Shown here: positions 45,331-55,349 of the stretch, piece by piece | How positions within the stretch are numbered: position 1 is the stretch's first letter | Layout of the letters: each line of letters opens with the position of its first letter | Source of the DNA: CBDBEU01 sp965204565 | GTDB taxonomy: Bacteria; Pseudomonadota; Alphaproteobacteria; Rhizobiales; TMED25 | Direction of reading: 5' to 3' | Length of the DNA stretch: 64,000 nt | Assembly (NCBI GenBank): GCA_965204565.1 | Contig: CBDBEU010000005.1 | Coordinates: 806,001 to 870,000 of the forward strand | Program-made: the position numbers and the translations under genes | Notes under the pieces: generated by a model | Told to the model about the DNA's origin: nothing | Seen by the model: only the letters and a program-made list of their open reading frames with translations | The model's database searches: none

Positions 45331-46739
45331 GAGCTGCTCGCGTGCGGCTCTGCCGGCCGCGGTGCCGGCAATCCGGCCGAATACCGCGCCTGCCACCAGA
45401 CCGGAGCCCAGCGGATAATTGAAATAAAACAGCCCGCCGACCATCTCGCCAGCCGTATAGAGCCCGGTTATGGGATTCATGCTGAGATCGAGCACCTGGC
45501 CGGTCTGAGGCGCAATCCGCAATCCGCCAAAGGTGAAGGTGACACCGCAGGTGATGTGAAAGGCCTCGAATGGCGGGGTATCGAGGGGATTTGCCCAGTT
45601 CGACTTGGGCAAGTCGAGGCCGGTAGTGCATTTGCCATCCTTGACCGCCGGGTTGAACTCGATGTCACCGCGCACCGCGGCATTATACTCGCTCACCGTC
45701 TTGAGGAAGCCTTCGGGATTGACCCCTTCAAGCTTGGAGGCAAGCTCCTCGAGTGAACCCGCGGTCACCTTGGTGGTGATCTTGGCATGATATTCCGGCC
45801 GCAGAAGGTGGGTGACCTTGGCATCGAACACCTGCCAGGCAAACAGCCCCGGCTGCTTGAACACCTCTTCGCCGTATCTGGCATAGGTGTAGCCGTAAAA
45901 ATCAGCGCCCTCGTCGACAAAACGCCTACCCTCGGCGTTGATCATCAAGGACAGCGGGTAATTGTGCCGATGACAGTCATGGTCGAGCTCCAGATCGCCG
46001 AATTCCGGCGCGTGACGCTCCCAGGATGTGGCGTGACGGCCTGACCAGTTGCCATGGGGACCGGCGCCTATGTTGAGGGGCCCATGTTGAAACGCGTGCC
46101 GCGCACCTTGGCGAGCTCCCATCCGGGCCCCAGATAGCGCGTGCGCCATTCGGGATTGGCCTCAAATCCTCCGCAGGCGAGCACCACCGCGGCGGCGCGA
46201 AATTCCACCGGCTTGCAGTGCCTTGACGCCGAGCACCCGATTACCGTCATAGATCAGCGATGTCGCGCGGGTCTCATAAAACACCTCAATACCGTTCTTG
46301 ACCGCTGCATTATCGAGATGCTGCACTAGCCTGGGACCACAGCCGATGCGGCGCGGTAGTTGGGCACGAAGGGCACGCCTTGCGCGCGCAACCACACCAT
46401 CGCTTCAAGGCTCTGGGTGATCATGATCTTGCTTAAATGCGGATCCGAGCGATAGGCGGTGACGTGATAGAGGTCATCGTAGAATTCGTTGACCGTGTTG
46501 GAGTCCCAGTCGGTGTTTTTCTCCTCATCGTCGGAGATATCGACGAGCCGCTTCAGATCCTCGACCGTATCATAGGCAAAGCTCATCATGCCGCCGGCAA
46601 AGCGGCTGTTGCCGCCGGACTCGTCAATGGGTGCGGCTTCCAGCATGGCCACCCGAACACCGGCTTTGCCCTGCGCCGACAGCGCGGCGCACAACGCTGC
46701 GTTGCCCTTGCCAACGACGATCACATCGAATTGCTGCAT
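45322..46739 (-). pseudogene. tcuA: FAD-dependent tricarballylate dehydrogenase (TcuA-like), frameshifted
   Basis: TcuA oxidises tricarballylate to cis-aconitate. The start at 46739 reads MQQFDVIVVGKGNAALCAAL with the FAD-binding region, then SGGNSRFAGGMMSFAYDTVE. A shift near 46340 leads to NGIEVFYETRATSLIYDGNR, another to VVLACGGFEANPEWRTRYLG, and from 46100 a third frame carries DLELDHDCHRHNYPLSLMIN, GRRFVDEGADFYGYTYARYG, TCGVTFTFGGLRIAPQTGQV and the final GLYTAGEMVGGLFYFNYPLG. Nearly the whole length is present, with about three frameshifts. A tct transporter of the related tricarboxylate type lies 12 kb away. Confidence 0.82.
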
Positions 46740-46879
46740 CGGCGCGGTCTCCTTGGGTCAGCCTGTTTTGCCGGTCTTGGCCAGCTTGGAAGTCTCGGGC
46801 ATCATAGAACTTGGGCAGCTTAGAATATGTGAATGTCTCGCGGGCGGGAATGCCGCAGTTATAATCGAGACCGGCAGGT

Positions 46880-47577
46880 GAGTGCCTCGATTTACCTCGC
46901 AACCTTGTCTGATCATGATTCACTGGCGCTATGAAGTGAGGGGTGATGGATGGTTCAGCAGACCGGATTTTTCGACGTTGATGAACGGCTCAAGCGTTTG
47001 AGCGATTTGGGCGATCAACTCGAAGCCTGGGTTGCGGCGGTGGACGTCGAGATTTTCCGTGCCGATCCGGACACGGCACCGGCGTAGGCGGATGGCAGGA
47101 AGGGCACACGCCATGACGGGCGAATGCCGCGCCAGGGATTGCCGGACAAAACCAACACCGGCTCTGGCGTCCGGACCGATAGCGCGTACCGTTCGAAGCA
47201 GAACGAAGCGTTCCCGGCATGCCACGGTTTTGTCAGCCATGCCTACCATCGCACCCCGGGGCAGGCTCATGCCGAAGCATATCCGCCGTGGGAACAAGAC
47301 CGTGGGAACAAGACAAAGGTCAAAGCACCGCGCGCCGGTCGAGCACGTCTTTGCCGTCCGGAAGCACGTGATGGGTATGGCAGTCCGCCCCATCGGTCCG
47401 GCCCGCGCAAAAACCGGGATCGGCATGACAAACATCGCCTGCAACATCCGCCGCCTGGTCCAACTGCGGAGGCAGCGTCACTGCCTGATCACAGGACGTG
47501 TCCGTTCAATAGCAACCAGGAACGCTCTGAAAGCGGTGCACGTCGCTGCATCCGAAACACAAGACCGGTTCAGATGA
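46880..47577 (+). mobile_element. IS5-family element with internal deletion (copy 2)
   Basis: Shares the left end with copy 1 (14425). The first 45 codons (from 46949, MVQQTGFFDVDERLKRLSDL) end at a TAG, then a deletion joins this to the C-terminal half: LPDKTNTGSGVRTDSAYRSK, VEHVFAVRKHVMGMAVRPIG and AKTGIGMTNIACNIRRLVQL. The middle with the first Asp is lost. It separates the tcuA relic from the region upstream of dctP. Confidence 0.8.
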
Positions 47578-48109
47578 CCACGCCGCGCCAAAATCACAGA
47601 AAATCGGACGAACAAGCAGGATTGATAGAGGCTCTCGGGTATGTTCAATCAATCACATAACTCAAGCATGCGCCTCCTTCGCACCAGCACATGCTCCCGG
47701 CACCGCTTCGCCACTTGATTTGAGCGCGCAGCACTTTGCCGCACTGATCCTTGGTGAAAGGACAATGCGGATGAGGCGCAGCCTGATGTGAGATTATCGG
47801 TCGGGGGGCTCGCTGGGGCGCCATCGGACAAGGCGCTCCAGCGAGCCCCCCAAATACAGCCCGCTCAGTCAGTTGGATGCGGCCCGCTGCAAGGGTGGTT
47901 CGGATCAAGCGTGGAGACTTCGCAAGGCCAACCTTTGGCAGGGGGTACAGTTGCTGCCTTGCGTGGGTAGGAACTCATCCCGGAAATCGCATTTGCCGTG
48001 GGGTGTTCACTGCCGGGGGCGTCTGTCGCCGCAACCTGATTGACAGACATCAACATCATTCCATCCTTTTTGACCATGAGTCCAAGGGCGCGCCAGTTGG
48101 ACCCAAAAA
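47578..48109. other. 532-bp region without a gene, containing a strong hairpin
   Basis: I see no coding region. Apart from the 20-bp-arm hairpin listed below, there is the upstream part of the dctP relic towards the right edge, where the N-terminal codons of that gene should be but are not readable. Confidence 0.4.
47803..47851. repeat. Long inverted repeat, 20-bp arms
   Basis: Left arm ggggggctcgctggggcgcc (47803-47822) and right arm ggcgctccagcgagcccccc (47832-47851) pair in 19 of 20 positions around a 9-base loop. No T-run follows on either strand, so a simple terminator is not certain. Confidence 0.85.
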
Positions 48110-48895
48110 ATGCTCATAATAAGTTCATGCCGACCATTTCTCCACGGGTTTCGCCCGAAGAGTTCAGCCTGCGCAGCAACAGGCTCGTATATGACTGAGC
48201 GCGTCCCGGAACTCGGATTGGTTGATCTGCCATTTCTGTTCGACGATACCGGCAGCGCGCGGGCCGCGATGGACGGCGCGCTTGGTGCGCGTATGACACA
48301 GGCGATTGAAGAGCGGATGAACTACCGGATTCTCGGCTATTTCGTGAACGGGTTTGGCCATATCTCAAATCGCCTGCGCGACATACGCACGCCGGACGAT
48401 GTCGCCGGTATGAAGATTCGGGTTCTGCCCAGCAAGGTCCATGCCCGCGCCTTTGAACTTCTGGATGCCGAGCCGGTGATCTGTGATCTGGTCGAGGCCA
48501 TTGCCTGGGTGACCAGCGGCGAACTCGATGCGCAGGAAAATCCGCTGTCGAACACCGTGACCTATGGCATTCACAACTATCATTCTCACATCACGCTGAC
48601 CGGGCACTTTTATGTCTCGCGTCCGATCTTTCTCAACCGCGATGCGTTTGACAGCTGGCCTGAGGATTTGCGCCTGGCGATGGAGCAAGTGGTGCGTGAG
48701 GCGGTGGCATTTCAGCGCGGCGAAACGGCGCAGGAAGCAGATGATGCGCGGGCAGTTCTTGAGGAAAAAGACTGCACGCTGATCGAACTCGATGCCGTCC
48801 AGCGCCAAGCATTTGCCGAGGCCATGGCTCCGATTTTTGATGAAGCGCGCGCGGCCCATGGTGATGAAATGTTCGCCCTCATCAAACCCGCCTAA
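48110..48895 (+). pseudogene. TRAP transporter solute-binding protein (DctP type), 5' truncated
   Basis: TRAP systems import organic acids with a periplasmic binding protein. The frame carries MTERVPELGLVDLPFLFDDT, VNGFGHISNRLRDIRTPDDV, AGMKIRVLPSKVHARAFELL and GIHNYHSHITLTGHFYV, the DctP/DctB core with the ligand-gripping region, ending at 48895. The first 90-100 residues, including the signal peptide, are missing or scrambled before 48180, and no dctQM genes follow because an IS1380 relic begins at 48922. A functional protein is unlikely. Confidence 0.78.
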
Positions 48896-48921
48896 ATACC
48901 GCACCCGCCATGTGCAAGCCG

Positions 48922-49628
48922 ACACTCCCCGATTAGAACGCCGTTTCGATCATGCTGCCGCTGTTTTGCGTACGGATCAATCCTCTTGGGCGGGCCGTGT
49001 CGTGGTTCGGGCATCCGGTTCGTGAACCGGGCGCGATTTATGGCTGCTTCAACGGGCTTGAACCGGAAGTCGGTCTGACCGGCACCCGTCGGGTCAGACC
49101 CGTCGAGCCGCTTTCGCCCGGATACGTCCGCCGGCGCACCGCGATTGTCGGCGGCCGCCGACACCTCGGTCTCGAACCGACCCATCCGGCCGGCAGACGC
49201 AGCCTCGGCATCAACGCCAAGCCCTCCGACCACCTGCCGCATCACCGGATCGAGCGCCGGACGGTCCGCGTCATTCACATCATCATATCCGGCCAATCGC
49301 CCGAAGACCGACTGTCGCAAAAGCCCGACCACGGAATGCAGACGGTTGTGGACGGTTCGCGGATCTCCGAGAGGACCGCCGGCAATATCGTGCAATCCTA
49401 GGGTCTCGTCCAACTCCCGGAACGGCAACGGGCCACCGTCGGAACCGATCTTCGAGCCATGGAATTCCAGCCGCCCCCGACTGTCGAAACCGAGCCTGAT
49501 ATCACCCGTTTCGTCTGCACCCTGCGGGTGATCCGTGATCCGCCCCCCTACAGCCCACACAACATGCTGAAATATAACATGTTACCGGCTGTCGGAGGCG
49601 TGAAAACGTTACGGTACACGGGGAATGT
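48922..49628 (-). mobile_element. IS1380-family element with internal deletion (copy D)
   Basis: Ends acactcccc (48922) and ggggaatgt (to 49628) match copy A. The N-terminal part (GSKIGSDGGPLPFRELDETL, VVGLLRQSVFGRLAGYDDVN) is fused at about 49120 to the extreme right-hand tail, removing the middle of the transposase. It is inserted in an IS3 orfA relic at SVSEQSY-like codons (49633). Confidence 0.8.
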
Positions 49629-49632
49629 GGGG

Positions 49633-49827
49633 TAACTCTGCTCCGACACACCCAGGCTGCGGCAAACCTCGCCCACCGTCGCGCTCCGGCTAAGCCGAAC
49701 CTCGGCTTCACGCAGCATTCCGATAATTCGCTCCGGGGAATAGTTCTTTCTCCGGCTCATCTTCGTCTCCTGTGACGTTCAAATGAAGCCGGATTCTCTC
49801 AATCAGGGCGGAACACTTTCAAAGACC
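49633..49827 (-). mobile_element. IS3-family 5' end with orfA start (left copy)
   Basis: The minus strand from 49760 reads MSRRKNYSPERIIGMLREAE, VRLSRSATVGEVCRSLGVSE, then is cut by IS1380 copy D. The upstream non-coding end (to about 49827) matches 51322-51386 in inverted orientation. orfA encodes the helix-turn-helix half of IS3 transposase. Confidence 0.8.
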
Positions 49828-49828
49828 C

Positions 49829-50110
49829 ATGTCGATCGGTCACGCTCAACTCTGCTTTGAGAATGTTCCCGTTGACCATATGGCTGAACACAGCGCCGAC
49901 AGATCGCTACATTTCGTGTTCATGGACTGGCGGCACCTCGGTGAGATCCTGACCGCTGGCATCGCGGTTTACTCGGACCTCAAAAACATCTGTGTATGGG
50001 CAAAGACCACAGGCGGTATGGGATCGCTCTACCGATCGGCCCATGAGCTTGTGCTGGTTTTCAAGGTTGGAAACGCCCCGCACATCAACAATGTTGGGCT
50101 TGGCCGCTGA
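49829..50110 (+). pseudogene. DNA modification methylase (ParB/Mod-type) fragment
   Basis: The frame reads SADRSLHFVFMDWRHLGEIL, AVYSDLKNICVWAKTTGGMG and SLYRSAHELVLVFKVGNAPH, the region after the catalytic motif of ParB-methylase proteins common in alphaproteobacterial prophages and islands. N-terminal and C-terminal portions are missing, and the frame continues directly into the DUF2924 relic's region. It is no longer functional. Confidence 0.7.
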
Positions 50111-50555
50111 CCTCCCTTGAGACCGAGATCATCGCCCTGGCAAATCTGCCCATCGATCAGCTGCGCAAGCGGTGGCAGCGAGCGTTCAATATCGAGGTAC
50201 CTAATGGACTGAGCCGGGACCTGATGGTTTGCGGTCTCGCTTATCGCATGCAGGAACGGGTGCATGGTGGTCTGAACCAAGAGGCTCGGCGCAGACTACG
50301 CACGTTCGCCAAGCAACTGCAGGCTGGCGATGGTGGCGCCTTCGATCCCGGCCCCGTGCTGAAGCCAGGCACCAGACTGATCCACGAATGGCAAGGCCAG
50401 GCCAGGCGATCAAGGTGTTGGTGCTCGAGGATGGCTTTGAGTTCGAGCAGAGCCGCTACGGCTCACTTTCGATAGCCGCACGCGAGATCACTGGAGTGCG
50501 TTGGTCAGGCCCTCGCTTCTTCGGGCTCAAAAAGACGGCACCAAGCGATGCCTAG
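50110..50555 (+). pseudogene. DUF2924 protein, frameshifted
   Basis: The frame from about 50111 reads LANLPIDQLRKRWQRAFNIE, LSRDLMVCGLAYRMQERVHG and GTRLIHEWQGQ, then shifts near 50400 to VLVLEDGFEFEQSRYGSLSI, AAREITGVRWSGPRFFGLKK, ending at 50555. DUF2924 proteins are usually encoded just before a large serine recombinase in mobile islands; the piece of a recombinase found next supports this. The function is not known. Confidence 0.75.
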
Positions 50556-50832
50556 ATCGTCAGGCGGGACTGATGGCGGTCGCAAGGGGTGCGCTGATCC
50601 AGCAGCCCAGAAGCAGCAGCTGGTGCAAGCCGGCAAAGTGGTCAGGTCATGGCTCGAACTGGCGACGGCCGATAGGCGATGCATGCTGCTGGCTTTCATC
50701 GTTCGTATCGATTTCTGCGCCGATAAGGTCGACATTGTGCTCAGGCTGGAGAGGCTCATCAGAGCGATCAACCATGATGCGGAAACTCTGCCTCCGATGC
50801 CCGAACACGTCATTACGCGCGATTTGCATTAA
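50556..50832 (+). pseudogene. Serine recombinase C-terminal fragment
   Basis: After the DUF2924 relic, a frame with LVQAGKVVRSWLELATADRR, CMLLAFIVRIDFCADKVDIV and LRLERLIRAINHD looks like the C-terminal segment of a large serine recombinase (the pattern of a hydrophobic helix, then VxVxxDKVDI). The catalytic domain is missing; a start ATG at 50548 overlaps the DUF2924 stop. The assignment rests partly on context. Confidence 0.5.
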
Positions 50833-51183
50833 CTTCGTGATCGTTGATTGCCCAGTCACATTGTCGTCTTCCAAATCCCGCCTGAGTTCCTTGAACCCAA
50901 CAGTGCCGAGGTTCTCCTACGCCTCAACCAACAATCGACCGACTTGATGATGCTTTCCGCCGCTCGTTGCCATGCGGAAATGATCCTCGATGCATAGTCA
51001 GAAACGGAGTTTTTCGAAATCGAAATTGCCATGCCGCTTCCCCTGGTTCCGTGAGGTGATCATGCATTGAGAACCGGGGAGCATCAAGGAAGTACGATTG
51101 ACCCAGAACTTCGATGGTATGCCGATTTCCTCTAGCACTGTTGGCATCGGCGATCTGCCGATGTAAGACGCTATCGTACTGCA
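50833..51183. other. 351-bp stretch without recognisable gene, upstream of tRNA-Ser
   Basis: No frame with family similarity is seen. It should hold the promoter of tRNA-Ser. A long minus-strand open frame crossing this region and the tRNA is not coding. Confidence 0.4.
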
Positions 51184-51270
51184 GGCGAGGTGCCGGAGTG
51201 GTTGAACGGGGCAGTCTCGAAAACTGTTGAACGTGTAAGCGTTCCGTGGGTTCGAATCCCACTCTCGCCG
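51184..51270 (+). tRNA. tRNA-Ser, anticodon CGA
   Basis: An 87-nt class II tRNA. The acceptor stem ggcgagg (51184-51190) pairs with tctcgcc (51263-51269). The anticodon loop ctcgaaa carries CGA at 51218-51220, between gcagt and actgt. A long variable arm (gttgaacgtgtaagcgttc region) and the T-loop ttcgaatcc follow. It reads the UCG codon. The full CCA end is not encoded (the bases after the discriminator G are cag). It lies between two inverted IS3 ends and seems intact. Confidence 0.93.
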
Positions 51271-51319
51271 CAGTTAGATCGTCTCTATAATTCCCAAAAG
51301 GGTGTTGATTTCTGACGTG

Positions 51320-51590
51320 GGTTTTTGAAAGTGTTCCTACCTGATTGAGAGAATCCGGCTTCATTTGAACGTCACGGGAGACGAAGATGAGCCGGAGAAA
51401 GAACTGTTCCCCGGAGCGAATTATCGGAATGCTGCGTGAAGCCGAGGTTCGGCTTGGCCGGAGCGCGAGGGTGGGCGGGTTTGCCGCAGCCTTTGTGTGT
51501 CGGCGCAGAGTTGCTGTCGATGGCGTCGCATGTACGGCGGCATGAAGGTGAACTAGGCGCATCGGCTGAAGGAGCCGGAACGTGAGAACG
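51320..51590 (+). mobile_element. IS3-family 5' end with degraded orfA (right copy)
   Basis: Starting tgggtttttgaaagtgttcc, the end matches 49827-49760 in inverted orientation. orfA starts at 51387 (MSRRKNCSPERIIGMLREAE, VRLGRSARVG), then shifts frame, with mutated remains of the Trp-rich orfA helix. orfB is absent; IS21 sequence follows near 51600. Confidence 0.78.
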
Positions 51591-51599
51591 GGCGGCTGT

Positions 51600-51970
51600 C
51601 AACGCCGGAGCAAAACTCCACCAGTTGGCCGGAGTAAACGTCCACCACCAGGCGGAATAGGCTTTGGAGCCTTGGCTGACTTGCGGGAGTTCGATCTTGG
51701 CGTCTTGTGGTGCCGCGGCGGCCTTGTTTGAGGAGGAAGCTCTCGCCATTCATCTCCGGAATGTGGACATGATGGGTGAGCCGGTCGAGCAGCGCGCCGG
51801 TCAGGCGCTCGATCCGGCACAGAACAAGATGTTTGATCGCATCGAAGCCAATCGTACCGCGCTCCGGCGCAGCACGAATGCCGGCATCGACATCTTCCGG
51901 CGAGAAGGTCTCCATCACACGCAGGATCCGGACAAACTCGCCTTTGCCCTGTTTGTCCATGCGGGCTGGT
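51600..51970 (-). mobile_element. IS21-family relic: istA tail fused to istB tail
   Basis: The minus-strand frame from 51960 reads MDKQGKGEFVRILRVMETFS and GTIGFDAIKHLVLCRIER, the C-terminal part of IstA transposase, followed directly by LLDRLTHHVHIPEMNGESFL, the C-terminal end of the IstB helper ATPase. An internal deletion removed most of istB and joined the two. The element cannot move. Confidence 0.75.
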
Positions 51971-52059
51971 AGTTCTGCTGGGGCCCAGTGCGCTCACCGG
52001 CATTGGCGGCGGCGGAATATAACACTGCTTGCGCAACTGGCCATGGTTGGTGCTGCCTC

Positions 52060-52484
52060 GGGATATGCAGATTATGTCCATCTGCGCCAAGATGATGCCC
52101 GATATCTCACCATTTCAGAAAAGCGCCGGGTCATTCTTGTGCGCGGCGATCATTGCGATCCCGCTGGCGGTCATGTTTGAAGCCGAATTTCCCACCCAAA
52201 TGTCCGCACGTTTTCTGGCCGCGACAGTAACGATGGGATTGTTCGCCACCGCAATCTCAGGTGTCGTGATGTTCAGACTGGTCCACACAGCCGGGCCATC
52301 GTTCCTGTCGCTCACCAACTATCTCATTCCGCTCCATGTTCTCTTGTTGGGGGTCACATTGCTTGGCGAGCAGATCTCGACCCAGGCGCTGATTGCGCTC
52401 GGCTTGATCGTTTCGGGGATTGCAGTGAGCGAATGGCGACGGCGCCCTGCCGGGGTAGCGCCAAATGCAAAAAGCAAGATCTGA
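52060..52484 (+). pseudogene. EamA/DMT-family transporter, C-terminal half
   Basis: DMT transporters have ten membrane helices in two EamA repeats. Only about the last four or five helices remain: SPFQKSAGSFLCAAIIAIPL, SARFLAATVTMGLFATAISG, PSFLSLTNYLIPLHVLLLGV and ISTQALIALGLIVSGIAVSE, ending at 52484. The first half is replaced by IS21 sequence. Substrates in the family range from amino acids to metabolites; none can be assigned. Confidence 0.75.
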
Positions 52485-52667
52485 AAGAAACGCGCCGATC
52501 AATCAGCCGACAAGACTATATACGCCAGACTCCTGAGCCGCGTTAATCGGATCTGTGCGCAGATCGAGGAAACCACATCTGCTTGTTTTCGGCGTATTCT
52601 GCCGCTTGAGGTCGCGGTCCTCTCGAGAGGGAGGTGAGTTCACGCACCTAGGATTTGAGAGTGCACT

Positions 52668-53556
52668 ATGTCGAACGGGTTGATCAAAACGGATGATGGT
52701 GTCGACCTCCACTACGAGGAGGTGGGCTCCGGTGAGGCAATCGTTTTTGTGCACGAGTTTGCGGGCGACTGCCGGAGCTGGGAGGCGCAGATGCGTTATT
52801 TCACCCGTCGCTACCGCTGCATCGCGTTCAATGCCCGTGGCTATCCGCCCTCCGATGTTCCCGAGCGGCAGGACAGCTACTCGCAGCAGCGCGCCTGCGA
52901 CGATATCCGATCCGTTATGGACGGGGTTGGGATCGACCAGGCTCACATCGTTGGATTGTTCATGGGTGGCTTTGCCACTTTGCATTTCGGCCTGAATTAT
53001 CTAGGCCGTGCACTTCCCCTCTTGGTTGCTGGCTGTGGCTATGGTGCGGAACGGGACCAGCGAGAGCGCTTTCGAGCAGAGGCCAACACAATCGCGGCCG
53101 AGCTGCGGGACAACGGCATGGAGGCATTCGCCAAACGCTATAGCCTCGGGCCATCGCGCGTGCAGTTCCAGAACAAGGATCCCAGAGGCTGGATGGAGTT
53201 CACCGATCAGCTGGCTACGCACTCGGCCGTGGGCGCGGCGTTCACGCAGCTGGGCGTACAGAAGGAGCGGCCCTCGCTGTTTGATCTGGAAGAGCAACTG
53301 AACCAGCTACAGATCCCCACACTGATCGTCACCGGCGATGAAGACTGGCCTTGCCTCGGCACCCGACGTCTATCTGAAATGCGTAATCCCTTCCGCTTCG
53401 CTGCCGGTGATACCGTCCACCGGACACGCGGTGAATTTGGAGGAACCCGATCTGTTCAATCTTCACCTTGAGAGGTTTTTGAGCCAGGTTGATGCCGGAC
53501 GTTGGATGCAGCGCGATCCGAGGGCAATGAGTGCAAGTCTAACGGGCATCCCTTGA
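52668..53556 (+). pseudogene. Alpha/beta hydrolase, frameshifted and lacking the nucleophile
   Basis: The protein starts MSNGLIKTDDGVDLHYEEVG and has the oxyanion-type VFVHEFAGDCRSWE and FNARGYPPSDVP segments. The nucleophile elbow reads GLFMGG (96-101), with Phe98 (ttc, 52959-52961) where active members have Ser, consistent with a C-to-T change. Near 53350 an extra base breaks the frame; the true end (53351-53556) continues APDVYLKCVIPSASLPVIPS and TGHAVNLEEPDLFNLHLERF, with the catalytic His. Both lesions mean no hydrolase activity. Confidence 0.83.
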
Positions 53557-53651
53557 TTGCGCTTTTTGACAAGAGATCTGAGCACTTGATCTGCCTCATG
53601 CCGTTCGATGCCCGCGTATCGAAAAATTTTGGCGCCGCGAAAAGACAGCAA

Positions 53652-54008
53652 ATGAGTAATTTAGCCCGGCCACTGATTGAGAAATTAAAAGGCCAGATCC
53701 AGATGGAACTGGACGAACTCGTGACGCTCGCGGAATCCGTCGTTGACAATCAACAAGCAGTCCAGCTCGACTAACAGCTCTTTGGGCGACTTTCCCGCAT
53801 TGATGCCTTGCAGGGCCAAGCGATGGCAATCGCCTCAGGAAATCGCAGAGCTACACGTATCAATAACCTGAACGCTGCTCTCGATCGGATTGCGCAAGAT
53901 GAATACGGTTATTGCGCCGCATGCGATGAGATCATCGCTTGCAAGCGGCGTGAGGCCGACCCCGCCGTGGTTCTTTGTCTGTCCTGCGCAACTGCGGGTG
54001 ATCGCTAG
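53652..54008 (+). pseudogene. TraR/DksA-family zinc-finger protein with an in-frame TAA
   Basis: A small protein of about 118 codons in one frame: IEKLKGQIQMELDELVTLAE, then TAA at 53772-53774 after AVQLD, then LSRIDALQGQAMAIASGNRR and the zinc finger CAACDEIIACKRREADPAVV with a C-x2-C-x17-C-x2-C arrangement ending CLSCA. TraR/DksA proteins bind RNA polymerase and alter transcription with ppGpp. The single stop probably replaced a Gln codon; nothing else looks wrong. Confidence 0.8.
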
Positions 54009-54059
54009 TGGATTGATCGAGACAAACGGCTCGGGATGTGCGCTTCTTCGGGATGGGCA

Positions 54060-54513
54060 CCGGAACACATCTGACGATCACGGCCGAGGACAGAATTCGG
54101 CTTGAAGCAATCATATCGCATCCGGCGATGCAGGATCGTGCTGTCGAGCAGCGATGGCGTCGGCACGATGGGGATCGTGCGCGCCACCGGAAAGTCGAAG
54201 AAATGCGTCCGGCGCCGGCAGGAACGGTTCATGGCTGAAGGCGTGGATGGTCTGCTCCGCGAGAAAAGCCGCCCGCCCGGCACGCCGGTGATGCCGGATG
54301 AAAGGACGGCCGGGGTGATCCGTCCGACGCCGTCACTGCGGCCGCACGAAGCGACGCACCGGACGTTGCCCGGCCGTCGACCTCCGGGCCATCATCAACC
54401 GCTTCATCAGGCAGCACACCGAAACCGAGACAAAACCCTTTACCTGGCGCGCCGATCCTGACCAAATCATCGTCGCCGGAAATCGAGGGTTCCAAATGTC
54501 GGAAGCAATCCAC
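54060..54513 (+). mobile_element. IS630-family deletion derivative
   Basis: The transposase N-terminus reads LTITAEDRIRLEAIISHPAM, a shift, MGIVRATGKSKKCVRRRQER and FMAEGVDGLLREKSRPPGTP. A large internal deletion follows, after which the C-terminal tail (TETETKPFTWRADPDQIIVA) ends at TAG 54511-54513. This subtype differs from the element at 28902. Confidence 0.75.
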
Positions 54514-54640
54514 TAGGCTCAACAGTCGGCATTGTCGGCGGCCTTCGTGAAAGACAAATAAATCAAGTCGCCGGAGCGCTCCCCCGGGCTTACTTTTGTA
54601 GGACGCTCCCGCGTAGGCCCGTGAATGAAAGATCCAGCAC

Positions 54641-55340
54641 ATGTCAGATAATCGCGTTCTCCTGATTACCGGTGCATCGAGCGGTATCGGCGCGGCGAGT
54701 GCGCGCGCGGCCGCACAAGCAGGGTTTCGTCTTGCTCTGGCGGCACGCTCGAAAGAAGCTCTGGAAGTGCTTTTGGCCGAGATCAGCGAAGATCGAGCTT
54801 TGGCTATTCCCTGCGAAGTGACTGACTATGACAGCCAGCGAGAAATGATTGATCGGGCACTCGACCGCTCGGCTCAATCGATGCCGTGTTTGCAAATGCC
54901 GGCACTGGAGGAAAGCCAGGCGGCTTTTCTGCAGCGCCCGTCGAGTAGTGGCAAAAGATCGTGGAAGTCAACATCCTCGGTGTCACCTATACCCTAAGGG
55001 CAAGCCTTGAATCGCTTAAGCGTGCACAAGGCCACGTGTTGATTACGAAGTTCGTGGCTAGGCGAAGAACCATCTCTGGCTCGATGTAATCGGCTTCCAA
55101 ATGGGCGGTCTCCGCGATTGGATACGGGCTTCGCGAAGAATTAAGGGGGACGGGTGTCCGAGTCACGTTGATCGAGCCAGGAATGGCCGACACGCTGTTC
55201 TTCGATGAGCCCAAGCCTGTGTGAGGCCTTGCAGTCAGATGATATAGCCAGAGCTGTGGTCTACGCGCTTCAGCAGCCTGCCAGCGTCGATGTGCATGAG
55301 CGGATGGTCCTGCCAACACCGCCCCTTGCGAACGCGTGAT
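54641..55340 (+). pseudogene. Short-chain dehydrogenase/reductase, multiple frameshifts
   Basis: The start MSDNRVLLITGASSGIGAAS has the TGASSGIG nucleotide motif. At about 54880 the frame shifts to IDAVFANAGTGGKPGGFSAA (NAG motif), again near 54960 to VEVNILGVTYTLRASLESLK, and onward with SASKWAVSAIGYGLREELRG and VRVTLIEPGMADTLFFDEP. The region with the catalytic Ser and Tyr is damaged by a small deletion around 55050-55090. The gene lies just upstream of the enolase-superfamily relic. Confidence 0.78.
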
Positions 55341-55349
55341 TGAGGAGCG

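Noticed and set aside
50924..51562. Minus-strand open frame crossing the tRNA-Ser
   Set aside because: It is the translated complement of a tRNA gene (the familiar VGFEPT-type artefact) and of IS3 sequence.
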